Shown here piece by piece: positions 5,750-11,931 of a stretch of DNA of 11,931 bases. The position numbers were made by a program, and so were the translations under genes. The stretch covers positions 3,613-15,543 of the forward strand of contig DAZF01000019.1 of the NCBI GenBank assembly GCA_002507205.1. The letters are read 5' to 3'. This DNA is from Methanolobus sp. UBA32. GTDB lineage: Archaea > Halobacteriota > Methanosarcinia > Methanosarcinales > Methanosarcinaceae. How positions within the stretch are numbered: position 1 is the stretch's first letter; every line of letters starts with the position of its first letter. The notes under the pieces are model-generated. The model worked only from the letters and a program-made list of their open reading frames with translations. It did no database searches and had not been told where the DNA came from.

Positions 5750-6682
5750 ATGAATGGTTTTAAAAAAATAATATGCGTTCTTTTTATCACAGTTATTTTA
5801 CTGGCAGTTGCTGGTTGTGTACAGTCAGAAGATACAACTGTAAATGAGCAGAATGCTGCTGACTCTACCGAACAGGAAGTTCAAACAACAGAAGAAGATT
5901 CTGTCGGGCTGGCTTTCCAGAAAGAGAGTACGATGTCTCTGGTCAATGAAGCTGTCGAGCTGATGAATGAAAAAGGAGAACTTGCATTTGAAGAATTCAG
6001 AGAAAAAGACAGCAAGTGGTTCCATGATAATACATATCTCAGCATATGGACTACTGATGGAATACGTGTGGCTTACGCTCCGAATGTAAGCAGTGAAGGC
6101 GAAAACGTATCCGACCTTAAAGATTACAGCGGTAATTCTCTTGGTCAACTTTTCATAGATACTGCCCTGAGTGAAGATGGCGAGGGATGGGTCGATTACC
6201 AGTGGCCAAAACCCGGTGAGACATCTCCTGCCATGAAATACACATTTGTCAAGAGAGCTTCTATCGGTGATGAGGCATATCTTGTGACTTCCGGTTTCTA
6301 TGTGGATGATTATGTCTACACCAACAGTCTTGAAGACATTGAATATTTCACTCGCTTTGGAACCGTATCCCTTGGAAATCTCCTCCATCCGGGAACAGTT
6401 GACAGAGATCTGGGTGTAGATTACAGCATTGCCCATGTGATCGTCAAACCGGGCGGTTCCATTGAACCTCACATCATGAAAAATCCTGAAGTTCATTATG
6501 TTCTCGCAGGCGAAGGCGTACTTTACATAGAGGATGTGCCATTTGAACTGAGTGAAGGACAACTTATTCTCATACCTGCAAGCTCAAAACAACATACTGA
6601 AAATACGGGAGATGCTGATCTTGAGTTCTTTGCAATAGATCAGCCGGCATGGGCGCAGGAGAATGAAGAAATGGTGGAGTGA
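5750..6682 (+). CDS. Lipoprotein fusing a Cache sensor domain to a cupin domain
   Basis: A 310-residue exported protein. Residues 1-22 are a signal peptide ending in lipobox LAVAGC, with C23 as lipid site, followed by a Thr/Glu/Gln-rich linker. Residues 60-190 match a single Cache extracellular ligand-binding domain: FREKDSKWFHDNTYLSIW, then GWVDYQWPKPG (146-156) and YTFVKRA. Residues 225-298 form a cupin barrel. Its first motif, G235-x5-H241-x-M243-x3-E247-x6-G254, follows the consensus except that the second His is Met. The second motif is G270-x5-P276 with H282 and N285. There is no transmembrane helix after the lipobox and no kinase or chemotaxis domain, so it would act at the outer surface, perhaps as a binding protein for a separate sensor. 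I preferred the ATG at 5750, with AGGTGTT upstream, over the TTG at 5711. The ligand is unknown. Confidence 0.9.
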   Translation: MNGFKKIICVLFITVILLAVAGCVQSEDTTVNEQNAADSTEQEVQTTEEDSVGLAFQKESTMSLVNEAVELMNEKGELAFEEFREKDSKWFHDNTYLSIWTTDGIRVAYAPNVSSEGENVSDLKDYSGNSLGQLFIDTALSEDGEGWVDYQWPKPGETSPAMKYTFVKRASIGDEAYLVTSGFYVDDYVYTNSLEDIEYFTRFGTVSLGNLLHPGTVDRDLGVDYSIAHVIVKPGGSIEPHIMKNPEVHYVLAGEGVLYIEDVPFELSEGQLILIPASSKQHTENTGDADLEFFAIDQPAWAQENEEMVE

Positions 6683-6772
6683 TCTTTAATCCACCTTTTT
6701 CTTTACAATGTGTATTTCCCTTTTTAGAGCGCTTTTTCCAATATTGATTTTTAGTACTCTATTCAACTGCTG

Positions 6773-6820
6773 CTAACGTATATTCTATTTTAGGGTATTA
6801 TGGCGTTAGTGTGATATATG
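6773..6820 (+). promoter_or_regulatory. Rubrerythrin promoter with flanking inverted repeat
   Basis: The TATA element GATATATG (6813-6820) predicts a start near 6840, giving a leader of about 27 bases to the ATG at 6867. Upstream is the inverted repeat CTAACG (6773-6778) / CGTTAG (6804-6809), ending three bases before the TATA box. This is a good position for a redox or metal regulator. The operator role is inferred. Confidence 0.45.
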
Positions 6821-6866
6821 CACAAGCCCCTAATGATGTATGACAAATAGTCAAAAGGAGATATGT

Positions 6867-7358
6867 ATGAGTTCTAAAGATAATCTTAAAGCAGCATTTA
6901 CTGGGGAATCAATGGCGAACAGGACATACCTTGCATTTGCAAAGAAGGCAGATGAAGAAGGCTACTCACAGATAGCTAAACTTTTCAGGGCTGCTGCTGC
7001 TGCTGAAACAGTTCATGCTCTAAATCATCTTCAGCGCATGGGCGGCATCGGGACCACAATGGATAACCTGAAAGAGGCCATCAACGGAGAAACATATGAA
7101 TTTGAGGAAATGTATCCCAAGTTTATCGAAGAGGCAAAGGCAGAAGGGGACAACAGGGCTCTCTGGAGTTTTGAAGTAGCAAATAAAGTAGAAAAGATCC
7201 ACGCCAGCCTCTATGAAAAGGCACTGGCTGAAATTGGTGACAATGAAGAGGTCGATTACTACGTATGCAGTGTCTGTGGCCATACTCACGAAGGTAAACC
7301 TGAAGATAAGTGTCCTATCTGTGGCGCACCTGCTTCTAAGTTCAATAAGATTGACTGA
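6867..7358 (+). CDS. rbr: Rubrerythrin
   Basis: A 163-residue cytoplasmic non-heme iron protein that reduces hydrogen peroxide to water with electrons passed through rubredoxin-like partners; in anaerobes it protects against oxygen. Residues 1-125 are the four-helix ferritin-like diiron domain with E14 in TGES, E47-x2-H50 and E109-x2-H112, and further acidic residues near 80 and E103. The C-terminal rubredoxin-like domain has C134-x2-C137 and C149-x2-C152 for a mononuclear iron. Length is slightly shorter than the classic bacterial protein, as is common in methanogens. The start at 6867 is supported by AAGGAG six bases upstream; an in-frame ATG at 6840 lies at the predicted transcript start. 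A strong terminator follows at 7402-7434, so it is transcribed alone. Confidence 0.96.
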   Translation: MSSKDNLKAAFTGESMANRTYLAFAKKADEEGYSQIAKLFRAAAAAETVHALNHLQRMGGIGTTMDNLKEAINGETYEFEEMYPKFIEEAKAEGDNRALWSFEVANKVEKIHASLYEKALAEIGDNEEVDYYVCSVCGHTHEGKPEDKCPICGAPASKFNKID

Positions 7359-7401
7359 TTTTCAGTATAATGAAGGAATATTATAAATATCTATATAAAT
7401 C

Positions 7402-7434
7402 AGAGAGCTTAAAGAAAACAGCTCTCTCTTTTTT
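7402..7434 (+). terminator. Terminator after rubrerythrin
   Basis: AGAGAGCT (7402-7409) and AGCTCTCT (7420-7427) form a perfect 8-bp stem with a 10-base loop, followed by C and six Ts. It lies about 45 bases after the rubrerythrin stop. Confidence 0.8.
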
Positions 7435-7568
7435 ATGCATTTTATCATTTCTATTCTATCTTTATGAGCTCGCTAAATTCCATGGTAAATGCAAGATTTG
7501 GGGCGGAGCATTTAAGCTCTCTACTGTGATAAAAATAAGAAAAACAGGCTTTTGCCTCTTTAATGTAA

Positions 7569-7640
7569 AGCCCCCGGGGGGATTTGAACCCCCGACCTGC
7601 TGATTACGAATCAGCCGCTATACCCCTAAGCCACAGAGGC
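7569..7640 (-). tRNA. tRNA-Thr (anticodon CGU)
   Basis: The minus strand folds into a full cloverleaf: acceptor stem GCCTCTG with CGGGGGC (two G-U pairs), a D-arm starting GCTTAGGGGTATAGC, an anticodon stem GCTGA/TCAGC with loop TTCGTAA giving anticodon CGT, a variable region AGGTC, and a T-arm GGGGG-TTCAAAT-CCCCC. The discriminator is U73, as usual for archaeal tRNA-Thr, and CCA is not encoded. It decodes ACG. No intron is present. A37 rather than G37 follows the anticodon, so it is not a substrate of the neighbouring Trm5. Confidence 0.96.
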
Positions 7641-7663
7641 AACTGTGAACGACACTATAATCC

Positions 7664-7670
7664 TATATAA
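7664..7670 (-). promoter_or_regulatory. TATA box of tRNA-Thr
   Basis: TTATATA on the minus strand, 24 to 30 bases before the first base of the mature tRNA, the normal distance for an archaeal tRNA gene. Confidence 0.6.
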
Positions 7671-7698
7671 TGATTTAACGATTTCGCTTATTATCTAT

Positions 7699-8700
7699 CT
7701 ATATTACTCTTACTTCAATGCAGACGTTGAACTGATGGGGGGCGTAAGAACGGACGACCCGCGCTTCTATTAGTTCTATTGTTCTTCCTGTTCTTTCTGC
7801 AGCCTCTTCGATGAGTTTCAGTGAACTCTCAAAAAGGTCGTCCTCATGGGTGATATCATAATAGTGGATGATGGCATTCGGAGCGCACAGTTTCACGGCG
7901 GCGTCAAGGAACTCGTTGGCGTTGTGTGGCAGGTTCATAATCACATGATCTGCGATACCGGCATATTTCTCAGCTTCAATATTGGCATCGCCTTCTATTG
8001 CCTCCACATTGGTGGCGGAATTGAGCTTTACATTGTGACGCAGGAATTCTACTGCATCAGGGTTCTTGTCTATAGCAATTACACGAATTTCAGGGCTTCT
8101 CTTTGCTATCATTATACTGTAAGGGCCAACACCTGCAAACATATCAACGACGGTCTGCCCATCCTTTATCTGTGTGAGAATGCGTGAGCGCTCAGTTGCA
8201 AGGCGGGGGGTGAAATATGCCCTCTCAAGATCGATGTAGTATCTACAACCATATTCTTTGTGTACGGTTGATGTCCTGTTCTCGCCTGCAATTGTCCTGA
8301 ACCTGCGGGTTCTGAACTCTCCCTCGACAGGGCTCATAGCGGCAAGTACTGTCTTAACGTTCTTCTTCACTTTCATGATGGCATCGGCTACCTTAGCAGG
8401 TTCGGCTACATCATCTTCGATAAGTGCGATATCTCCGACTACTTCAAAATGCGGTACGCCATCAAGGAGATCTTCAAGTTTTAGTTGTCCTTTCTGTTCT
8501 TCAAACTCCCTTTCAGTAAGTTCGAATTCTCCGGGCAGTTCCTCTAACTCTGATTCCGGTGGCTCTTCTGTAAGTGGGAGGAAAAGGTAATCTCCTTCTG
8601 AGCTAATGCGTGCGGAATTATCCAGCAGGTCCATTTCCAGAAGTGCTCTGCGTATGGGTTCACCCTCTCTTTTCAAAACCTTGATGCAACTTTTTCTCAT
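7699..8700 (-). CDS. trm5: tRNA (guanine(37)-N1)-methyltransferase Trm5
   Basis: This S-adenosylmethionine-dependent enzyme makes m1G at position 37 next to the anticodon, which prevents +1 frameshifting and starts wyosine synthesis in archaea. Counting from the ATG at 8700 (333 residues), an N-terminal region (1-75) is followed by HFEVVGDIALI (84-94), the small RNA-contacting domain, then KEYGCRYYIDLERAYFTPRL with R166 and E170 in the conserved PRLxTER block. The Rossmann methyltransferase core has VVDMFAGVGPYSI (184-196), AIDKNPDA (209-216) and the NLPHNANEFLD motif (256-266). The frame is open further upstream, but those codons lie on a remnant of another gene, and AGGTACGTGA just before the 8700 ATG can act as ribosome binding site. 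A promoter between 8780 and 8870 is likely; its TATA box is not clear. Confidence 0.95.
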   Translation of the reverse strand: MRKSCIKVLKREGEPIRRALLEMDLLDNSARISSEGDYLFLPLTEEPPESELEELPGEFELTEREFEEQKGQLKLEDLLDGVPHFEVVGDIALIEDDVAEPAKVADAIMKVKKNVKTVLAAMSPVEGEFRTRRFRTIAGENRTSTVHKEYGCRYYIDLERAYFTPRLATERSRILTQIKDGQTVVDMFAGVGPYSIMIAKRSPEIRVIAIDKNPDAVEFLRHNVKLNSATNVEAIEGDANIEAEKYAGIADHVIMNLPHNANEFLDAAVKLCAPNAIIHYYDITHEDDLFESSLKLIEEAAERTGRTIELIEARVVRSYAPHQFNVCIEVRVI

Positions 8701-8702
8701 GT

Positions 8703-8780
8703 TCACGTACCTATGATAAACCATGACCCGAACAGGACAAGGAACAGACCACAAGAAATTCGTACCAAAAAGAGTACTGT
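8703..8780 (-). pseudogene. C-terminal stub of a second LysE-family gene
   Basis: Read on the minus strand in the right frame this gives SCGLFLVLFGSWFIIGT and a TGA, almost identical to the end of the intact LysE protein (SCGLFLVLFGSWFIISI). Over 39 bases (8712-8750 against 8886-8924) 35 are identical and all four differences are synonymous. An in-frame TAA lies further upstream and no start belongs to it. It ends two bases before the trm5 start. Most likely two lysE copies once stood in tandem and one was deleted except for this tail. About ten residues before SCG the similarity fades. Confidence 0.75.
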
Positions 8781-8837
8781 TTACAAGTCTAATTTCGGAT
8801 TATGATTTGTATCATTTTTGCTTTTATCTTGTAGCAA

Positions 8838-8852
8838 ATACCTTCAAGGTAT
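8838..8852. repeat. 15-base palindrome between lysE and its stub
   Basis: ATACCTT-C-AAGGTAT is a perfect palindrome around one central base. It lies past the lysE stop and upstream of trm5, so it could be an operator or part of a 3' end structure. Confidence 0.4.
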
Positions 8853-8876
8853 ATGGCTTTAATCAATTTCATGGGT

Positions 8877-9488
8877 TCATATGCTTATGATAAACCATGA
8901 CCCAAACAGGACGAGAAACAAACCGCAACTCATGAGTATTCCTTCATAAACCTTTAAGGACATGAGCTTCTTTCCTTTGCTAAAGGATGTGGACACAACT
9001 GTAAAATATCCAAGGTCTGCAAGCCAGTGTCCTGCCATAAACATCACTGCTGCAATTATGCCAATCTCAAGTCCTTGGAGTATAAGGGCACTTCCAGCTG
9101 CAAGCCACCATAACCAGAAATAAGGGTTTGATGCGGAAGTTACTACTCCTGCTAAAATAGGCTGTGATGTGGCTCTGTCATGTTCATGTATTGAACTTGC
9201 GGCATCTTTTGCGTTCTTAATAGTCAAGATCCCGAATGCAACAAGTGTGGCTCCTCCAAGAATAGATATTGCCATCATCGTGTTGTCACTGACTGCTGTA
9301 ATGCCGTAGATTATCAATATACATACAAGAAACTCTAGTATAGCATGTCCAATGAACACCTCGGGACCTGCTAGCCAGCCTCTTTTCAGGGATGTATCGA
9401 TGGTAACGAAAAGCATTGGTCCAGGTACAAGTGCCCCCGTCATTCCTACTACAAACCCGATTGTCAGCATTTCCAGTAGTTCGAACAT
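8877..9488 (-). CDS. LysE/RhtB-family amino acid exporter
   Basis: A 203-residue inner membrane protein with about six hydrophobic helices (around 5-28, 43-64, 70-90, 111-135, 140-163, 183-202). The signature PGPMLFVTI (22-30), followed by the basic SLKRGWLAG turn and GHA, and the later SASNPYFWLWW (118-128), are typical of the LysE/RhtB translocator family, which exports amino acids or related small molecules by proton exchange. The substrate is not readable. The ATG at 9488 has no obvious ribosome binding site and follows an A/T-rich element by about 30 bases, so the mRNA may have almost no leader. A partial copy of its 3' end lies downstream at 8703-8780. Confidence 0.9.
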   Translation of the reverse strand: MFELLEMLTIGFVVGMTGALVPGPMLFVTIDTSLKRGWLAGPEVFIGHAILEFLVCILIIYGITAVSDNTMMAISILGGATLVAFGILTIKNAKDAASSIHEHDRATSQPILAGVVTSASNPYFWLWWLAAGSALILQGLEIGIIAAVMFMAGHWLADLGYFTVVSTSFSKGKKLMSLKVYEGILMSCGLFLVLFGSWFIISI

Positions 9489-9531
9489 AGTCTATACTGG
9501 TAAATCCGGTCAAATGTTAAAAAAGATTTGG

Positions 9532-9579
9532 AAAAAAGTATGTGTAACAAAGGAAGTGATGGTACAGTCTTCCTTTGTT
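9532..9579 (-). terminator. 11-bp hairpin and T-run after tfb
   Basis: AACAAAGGAAG (9546-9556) and CTTCCTTTGTT (9569-9579) form a perfect 11-bp stem with a 12-base loop, starting 20 bases past the tfb stop. On the minus strand six Ts follow after eight bases (9537-9532). The T-run could also belong to the lysE promoter. Confidence 0.5.
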
Positions 9580-9598
9580 TCGTCATTGTTTAAGTTCT

Positions 9599-10612
9599 TT
9601 AGAGGATGATCTCTATGTCAAGCTCTTCTGCAAGCTCTTTGTACCTGTTACGGATAGTGACTTCTGTCACACCTGCAACATCTGCGACCTCACGCTGTGT
9701 ACGGCGTTCTCCACAAAGGATGGATGCAATGTAAATTGCAGCTGCTGCAACACCGGTTGGTCCACGGCCACTGGTAAGCTCTTTCTCGGAAGCCTGCCTG
9801 AGGATCTCAACACCTCTGGACTGTACTTCACCTTTAAGGTTAAGTCCTGAACAGAATCTTGGGACATAATCGATTGGTGAGGTTGGCATGAGTTTGAGGG
9901 ACAGTTCCCTGGAAATGAAACGGTATGTTCTGCCAATCTCTTTCCTGCTTACCCTTGATACTTCTCCAATCTCGTCAAGTGTTCTTGGAACACTGCACTG
10001 GCGGCATGCTGCATACAAAGCTGCTGCGGCAACACCCTCAATGCTCCTTCCACGGATGAGGTTCTTATCAACTGCTTTCCTGTATACTACAGCAGCAGTT
10101 TCACGAACGGTCCTTGGAAGACCAAGAGCTGATGCCATACGGTCAAGTTCGGACAGTGCGAATGCAAGGTTCCTTTCCGTAGCATTGCTTACTCTTATCC
10201 TACGTTGCCATTTCCTCAGCCTGTAAAGCTGTGCCCTGTTCTTTGATGAAATGGATTTGCCGTATGAGTCACGGTTCCTCCAGTCTATCATGGTGGACAG
10301 GCCTTTGTCATGTATCGTGTAGGTCATCGGTGCACCCACACGGGAACGCTTCATCCTCTGATCGTGATCGAAAGCACGCCATTCCGGTCCTTCATCAACG
10401 AACTCTGCGTCAACCACAAGTCCACAGTCAGAACATACGAGTTCAGCTCTCTCGTAATCCTGTACAAGGTTGCGGCTTCCACACTCAGGACACTGGACCT
10501 TTGCTTTTTCAACATCTAAATTCTTATCTTTTTCTTTACGTGCCTTAATCATTGCACGGATTTTCTCCCTTTCGGAAGTATCGGAATATCGTACCCTTTC
10601 AACTTCGACCAT
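9599..10612 (-). CDS. tfb: Transcription initiation factor IIB (TFB)
   Basis: An archaeal general transcription factor: it binds TBP on the TATA box and the BRE, and recruits RNA polymerase. In 337 residues it has a charged N-terminal extension (1-38), a zinc ribbon with C41-x2-C44 and C60-x2-C63, the B-reader/B-finger region with [19 protein letters not shown] (77-95), and two cyclin repeats (about 145-225 and 245-325). The second repeat ends in a recognition helix, [19 protein letters not shown] (307-325), the BRE-contacting helix-turn-helix. The ATG at 10612 is preceded by GGTGAT at four bases. Gar1 lies upstream on the same strand with a gap of about 100 bases that holds tfb's own TATA candidates. 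Confidence 0.98.
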   Translation of the reverse strand: MVEVERVRYSDTSEREKIRAMIKARKEKDKNLDVEKAKVQCPECGSRNLVQDYERAELVCSDCGLVVDAEFVDEGPEWRAFDHDQRMKRSRVGAPMTYTIHDKGLSTMIDWRNRDSYGKSISSKNRAQLYRLRKWQRRIRVSNATERNLAFALSELDRMASALGLPRTVRETAAVVYRKAVDKNLIRGRSIEGVAAAALYAACRQCSVPRTLDEIGEVSRVSRKEIGRTYRFISRELSLKLMPTSPIDYVPRFCSGLNLKGEVQSRGVEILRQASEKELTSGRGPTGVAAAAIYIASILCGERRTQREVADVAGVTEVTIRNRYKELAEELDIEIIL

Positions 10613-10640
10613 TCACATCACCTTTTATTAACATTCAAGA

Positions 10641-10663
10641 AAATATATTTGATAAGTATATTC
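10641..10663 (-). promoter_or_regulatory. TATA candidates of tfb
   Basis: On the minus strand there are two A/T elements, GAATATACTT (10654-10663) and AAATATATTT (10641-10650). The first gives a leader long enough to keep the GGTGAT ribosome binding site, so it is preferred. Read-through from gar1 is also possible. Confidence 0.4.
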
Positions 10664-10713
10664 TCAGTCATCCACAGCTCTCAGCGTAAATACTTATAAT
10701 CTACTTCAATACG

Positions 10714-10974
10714 TCATTGAACGTAAACGCGCTCATTTACAAGTTTTTCCAATCCGGTAGCTATAACTCTCTTATCAGGTTTCAGAGTAAAATAGGGCTG
10801 GTCAACTGGACCAAATATGCCGGAAACCTTTCCGATAGGCTTAATGGATTTATCAAGAACTAAAGAGTTAATTCTGGGTAACTCCTTCATCGACCCGGAA
10901 AACTTCTTTTCGTCGCCTCTAATAACGATTTCATTCTGCTTAGAAATATGCAGTATCTGACCTAATCTTTTCAT
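10714..10974 (-). CDS. gar1: H/ACA ribonucleoprotein subunit Gar1
   Basis: An 86-residue protein of the H/ACA guide RNP, which makes pseudouridines in rRNA with Cbf5, Nop10 and L7Ae. The sequence shows the six-stranded barrel pattern: MKRLGQILHISKQNEIVIRG at the start, a central LVLDKSIKPIGKVSGIFGPVDQPYF (positions about 43-67) with the conserved GxVxxIFGPV core, and a C-terminal strand ERVYVQ. I chose the ATG at 10974 because the 24 residues reached from an earlier ATG at 11046 lie across the TATA box and are not Gar1-like. No ribosome binding site is visible; the leader would be about 27 bases. Association with tfb downstream is a likely housekeeping pair. Confidence 0.92.
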   Translation of the reverse strand: MKRLGQILHISKQNEIVIRGDEKKFSGSMKELPRINSLVLDKSIKPIGKVSGIFGPVDQPYFTLKPDKRVIATGLEKLVNERVYVQ

Positions 10975-11002
10975 GTGTGTTCTGTTACTGTATTTAGGTT
11001 TT

Positions 11003-11030
11003 GTACTATATGGTACGCTAATTCTATAAA
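11003..11030 (-). promoter_or_regulatory. gar1 promoter with palindrome at the start site
   Basis: TTTATAGA (11023-11030, minus strand) is the TATA box about 50 bases before the ATG. The expected transcript start falls in or next to GTACTATATGGTAC (11003-11016), a 14-base near-palindrome. Confidence 0.5.
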
Positions 11031-11115
11031 TACTTATCGTAAGCATTTTAATATTAGTTTTTTTCAGTACAAAAACATATCTATGTTTTTTCCGACTATG
11101 TCAGTCTTTCGCAGA

Positions 11116-11149
11116 CCACAACCTTAAAGTTATAAAAGAACAATTGTGG
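11116..11149 (+). promoter_or_regulatory. ppdK promoter with inverted repeat spanning the TATA box
   Basis: TTATAAAA (11130-11137) predicts a start near 11157 and a leader of about 50 bases. The 6-bp inverted repeat CCACAA (11116-11121) / TTGTGG (11144-11149) brackets the TATA box, a typical place for a repressor. The TATA box is well supported, the operator is inferred. Confidence 0.5.
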
Positions 11150-11208
11150 CTCGACTTACAGTACTAAATGAATGTCCATCATATATTCTTATGCATGGAG
11201 GAAATTCG

Positions 11209-11931
11209 GTGGCAGATAATAAATTCGTATATTTTTTCGGAAACGAAGAAACTGAAGGTAAAAATAGTATGAAAGATCTGCTGGGTGGCAAAGGTGCCAA
11301 CCTTGCAGAGATGGCCAATCTGGGAATCCCTGTTCCACCAGGATTCACCATAACAACTGAGGTTTGTTTACTTTATCTTGAAAAGGGGGTTTATCCAACC
11401 GAGGTTATTGACCAGATAAATAACGCAATCTTAAAACTCGAAAAGGTAACTGGCAAAAAGTTCGGAGACAATGAGAACCCTTTGCTTATTTCAGTAAGGT
11501 CCGGTGCACGGGTTTCTATGCCTGGCATGATGGACACTGTTCTAAACCTGGGGTTAAATGATAATACTGTAGCAGGTCTGGCAAAGAAGACCGGCAATGA
11601 AAGATTCGCTTATGACAGCTACCGCAGGTTCCTCACCATGTTCGGTGACGTTGTGCTTGATATTCAACATCACAAGTTCGAATCGGTTCTAAGTGAGAAA
11701 AAACAGAAGTTGGGTGTTGTTCTTGACACTGATCTCAATGCAGATGCCCTCAAGGAACTTGTTGAGACATTCAAGAGTATAATAAGGGATGAAACCGGCA
11801 AGGAGTTCCCTCAGGACCCACGCAAGCAGCTTCAGATGGCAATTGATGCCGTGTTCAATTCATGGAACAACCAGCGTGCGATCACTTACAGGCGCCTTAA
11901 CCAGATTCCTGGAGAATGGGGTACAGCCGTA
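11209..11931 (+). CDS. ppdK: Pyruvate, phosphate dikinase, N-terminal part (continues beyond right edge)
   Basis: The enzyme interconverts pyruvate, ATP and phosphate with phosphoenolpyruvate, AMP and pyrophosphate, and in methanogens supplies PEP for biosynthesis. The visible 241 residues belong to the nucleotide-binding (ATP-grasp) domain: [15 protein letters not shown] (21-35) with the ATP-contacting lysine, [12 protein letters not shown] (40-51), [21 protein letters not shown] (95-115) and [13 protein letters not shown] (137-149), ending in [11 protein letters not shown]. The GTG at 11209 is chosen because GGAGG lies seven bases upstream and the protein then begins [10 protein letters not shown], the normal length. 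An in-frame ATG at 11191 overlaps that ribosome binding site. The swivelling His domain and PEP domain lie outside the window. It is divergent from gar1. Confidence 0.97.
   Translation, partial: MADNKFVYFFGNEETEGKNSMKDLLGGKGANLAEMANLGIPVPPGFTITTEVCLLYLEKGVYPTEVIDQINNAILKLEKVTGKKFGDNENPLLISVRSGARVSMPGMMDTVLNLGLNDNTVAGLAKKTGNERFAYDSYRRFLTMFGDVVLDIQHHKFESVLSEKKQKLGVVLDTDLNADALKELVETFKSIIRDETGKEFPQDPRKQLQMAIDAVFNSWNNQRAITYRRLNQIPGEWGTAV

Noticed and set aside
5825..6562. Long minus-strand frame of 245 codons
   Set aside because: It is antisense to the Cache-cupin gene, whose signal peptide and both domains are clear; the antisense protein shows no motif.
7370..7603. Plus-strand frame of 77 codons after rubrerythrin
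   Set aside because: It spans the terminator hairpin and ends inside the tRNA-Thr gene on the other strand.
7569..8700. Functional link between tRNA-Thr and the adjacent Trm5
   Set aside because: The tRNA has A37, while Trm5 methylates G37, so adjacency is probably coincidental.
8701..8754. Upstream extension of Trm5 to a TTG at 8754
   Set aside because: The added 18 residues are an out-of-frame reading of the lysE stub, so they are not Trm5 sequence.
1..11931. CRISPR array, insertion sequence or toxin-antitoxin pair
   Set aside because: No regularly spaced direct repeats, no transposase-like protein and no paired small genes of that type are visible.

Overview
The window looks like a chromosomal segment of a cytochrome-containing methanogenic archaeon, most likely a member of the Methanosarcinaceae. 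This rests on an archaeal TFB, a Gar1, an archaeal-type Trm5, a pyruvate phosphate dikinase (PpdK), a tRNA-Thr with U73 and no encoded CCA, archaeal TATA boxes and AGGTGAT-type ribosome binding sites, together with c-type cytochrome and Cache-domain lipoprotein genes. Genus is not decided from sequence alone. Base composition is AT-rich, and the intergenic stretches are very AT-rich.

Layout, left to right. (1) 1-2705, all on the minus strand: the N-terminal part of a DtxR/MntR-type metal-dependent repressor running off the left edge, a PLP-dependent class I aminotransferase, and a membrane protein built from repeated TM-helix units. (2) 2706-6682, an accessory-looking region with long AT-rich gaps: a membrane-anchored monoheme cytochrome c with a Met/Gly repeat (+), a small PLDc_N-type membrane protein broken by one frameshift (-), a promoter-bearing stretch with tiny reading frames, a YscW/YbaY-like lipoprotein with an EF-hand-like loop (-), and a lipoprotein fusing a Cache domain to a cupin (+). 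(3) 6867-7358: rubrerythrin (+) with a clear terminator. (4) 7569-9488, minus strand: tRNA-Thr(CGU), trm5, a C-terminal stub of a second lysE gene lying directly against the trm5 start, and an intact LysE-family exporter. (5) 9599-10974, minus strand: tfb and gar1. (6) 11209 to the right edge: the 5' part of ppdK (+), divergent from gar1.

How the genes fit together. The left and right flanks are information-processing and central-metabolism genes. The middle holds three exported or lipid-anchored proteins (cytochrome c, YscW-like, Cache-cupin) close to rubrerythrin, and a metal-responsive repressor lies further left. This suggests, but does not prove, a cell-surface redox, metal or sensing role. 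Each of these genes has its own TATA box, and several have their own hairpin terminator, so they are probably separate transcription units.

The observations most worth following are the Cache-cupin fusion with a Met in place of a metal-binding His, the Met/Gly-repeat monoheme cytochrome, the collapsed lysE duplication, the frameshifted PLDc_N gene, and several clean inverted repeats next to promoters.
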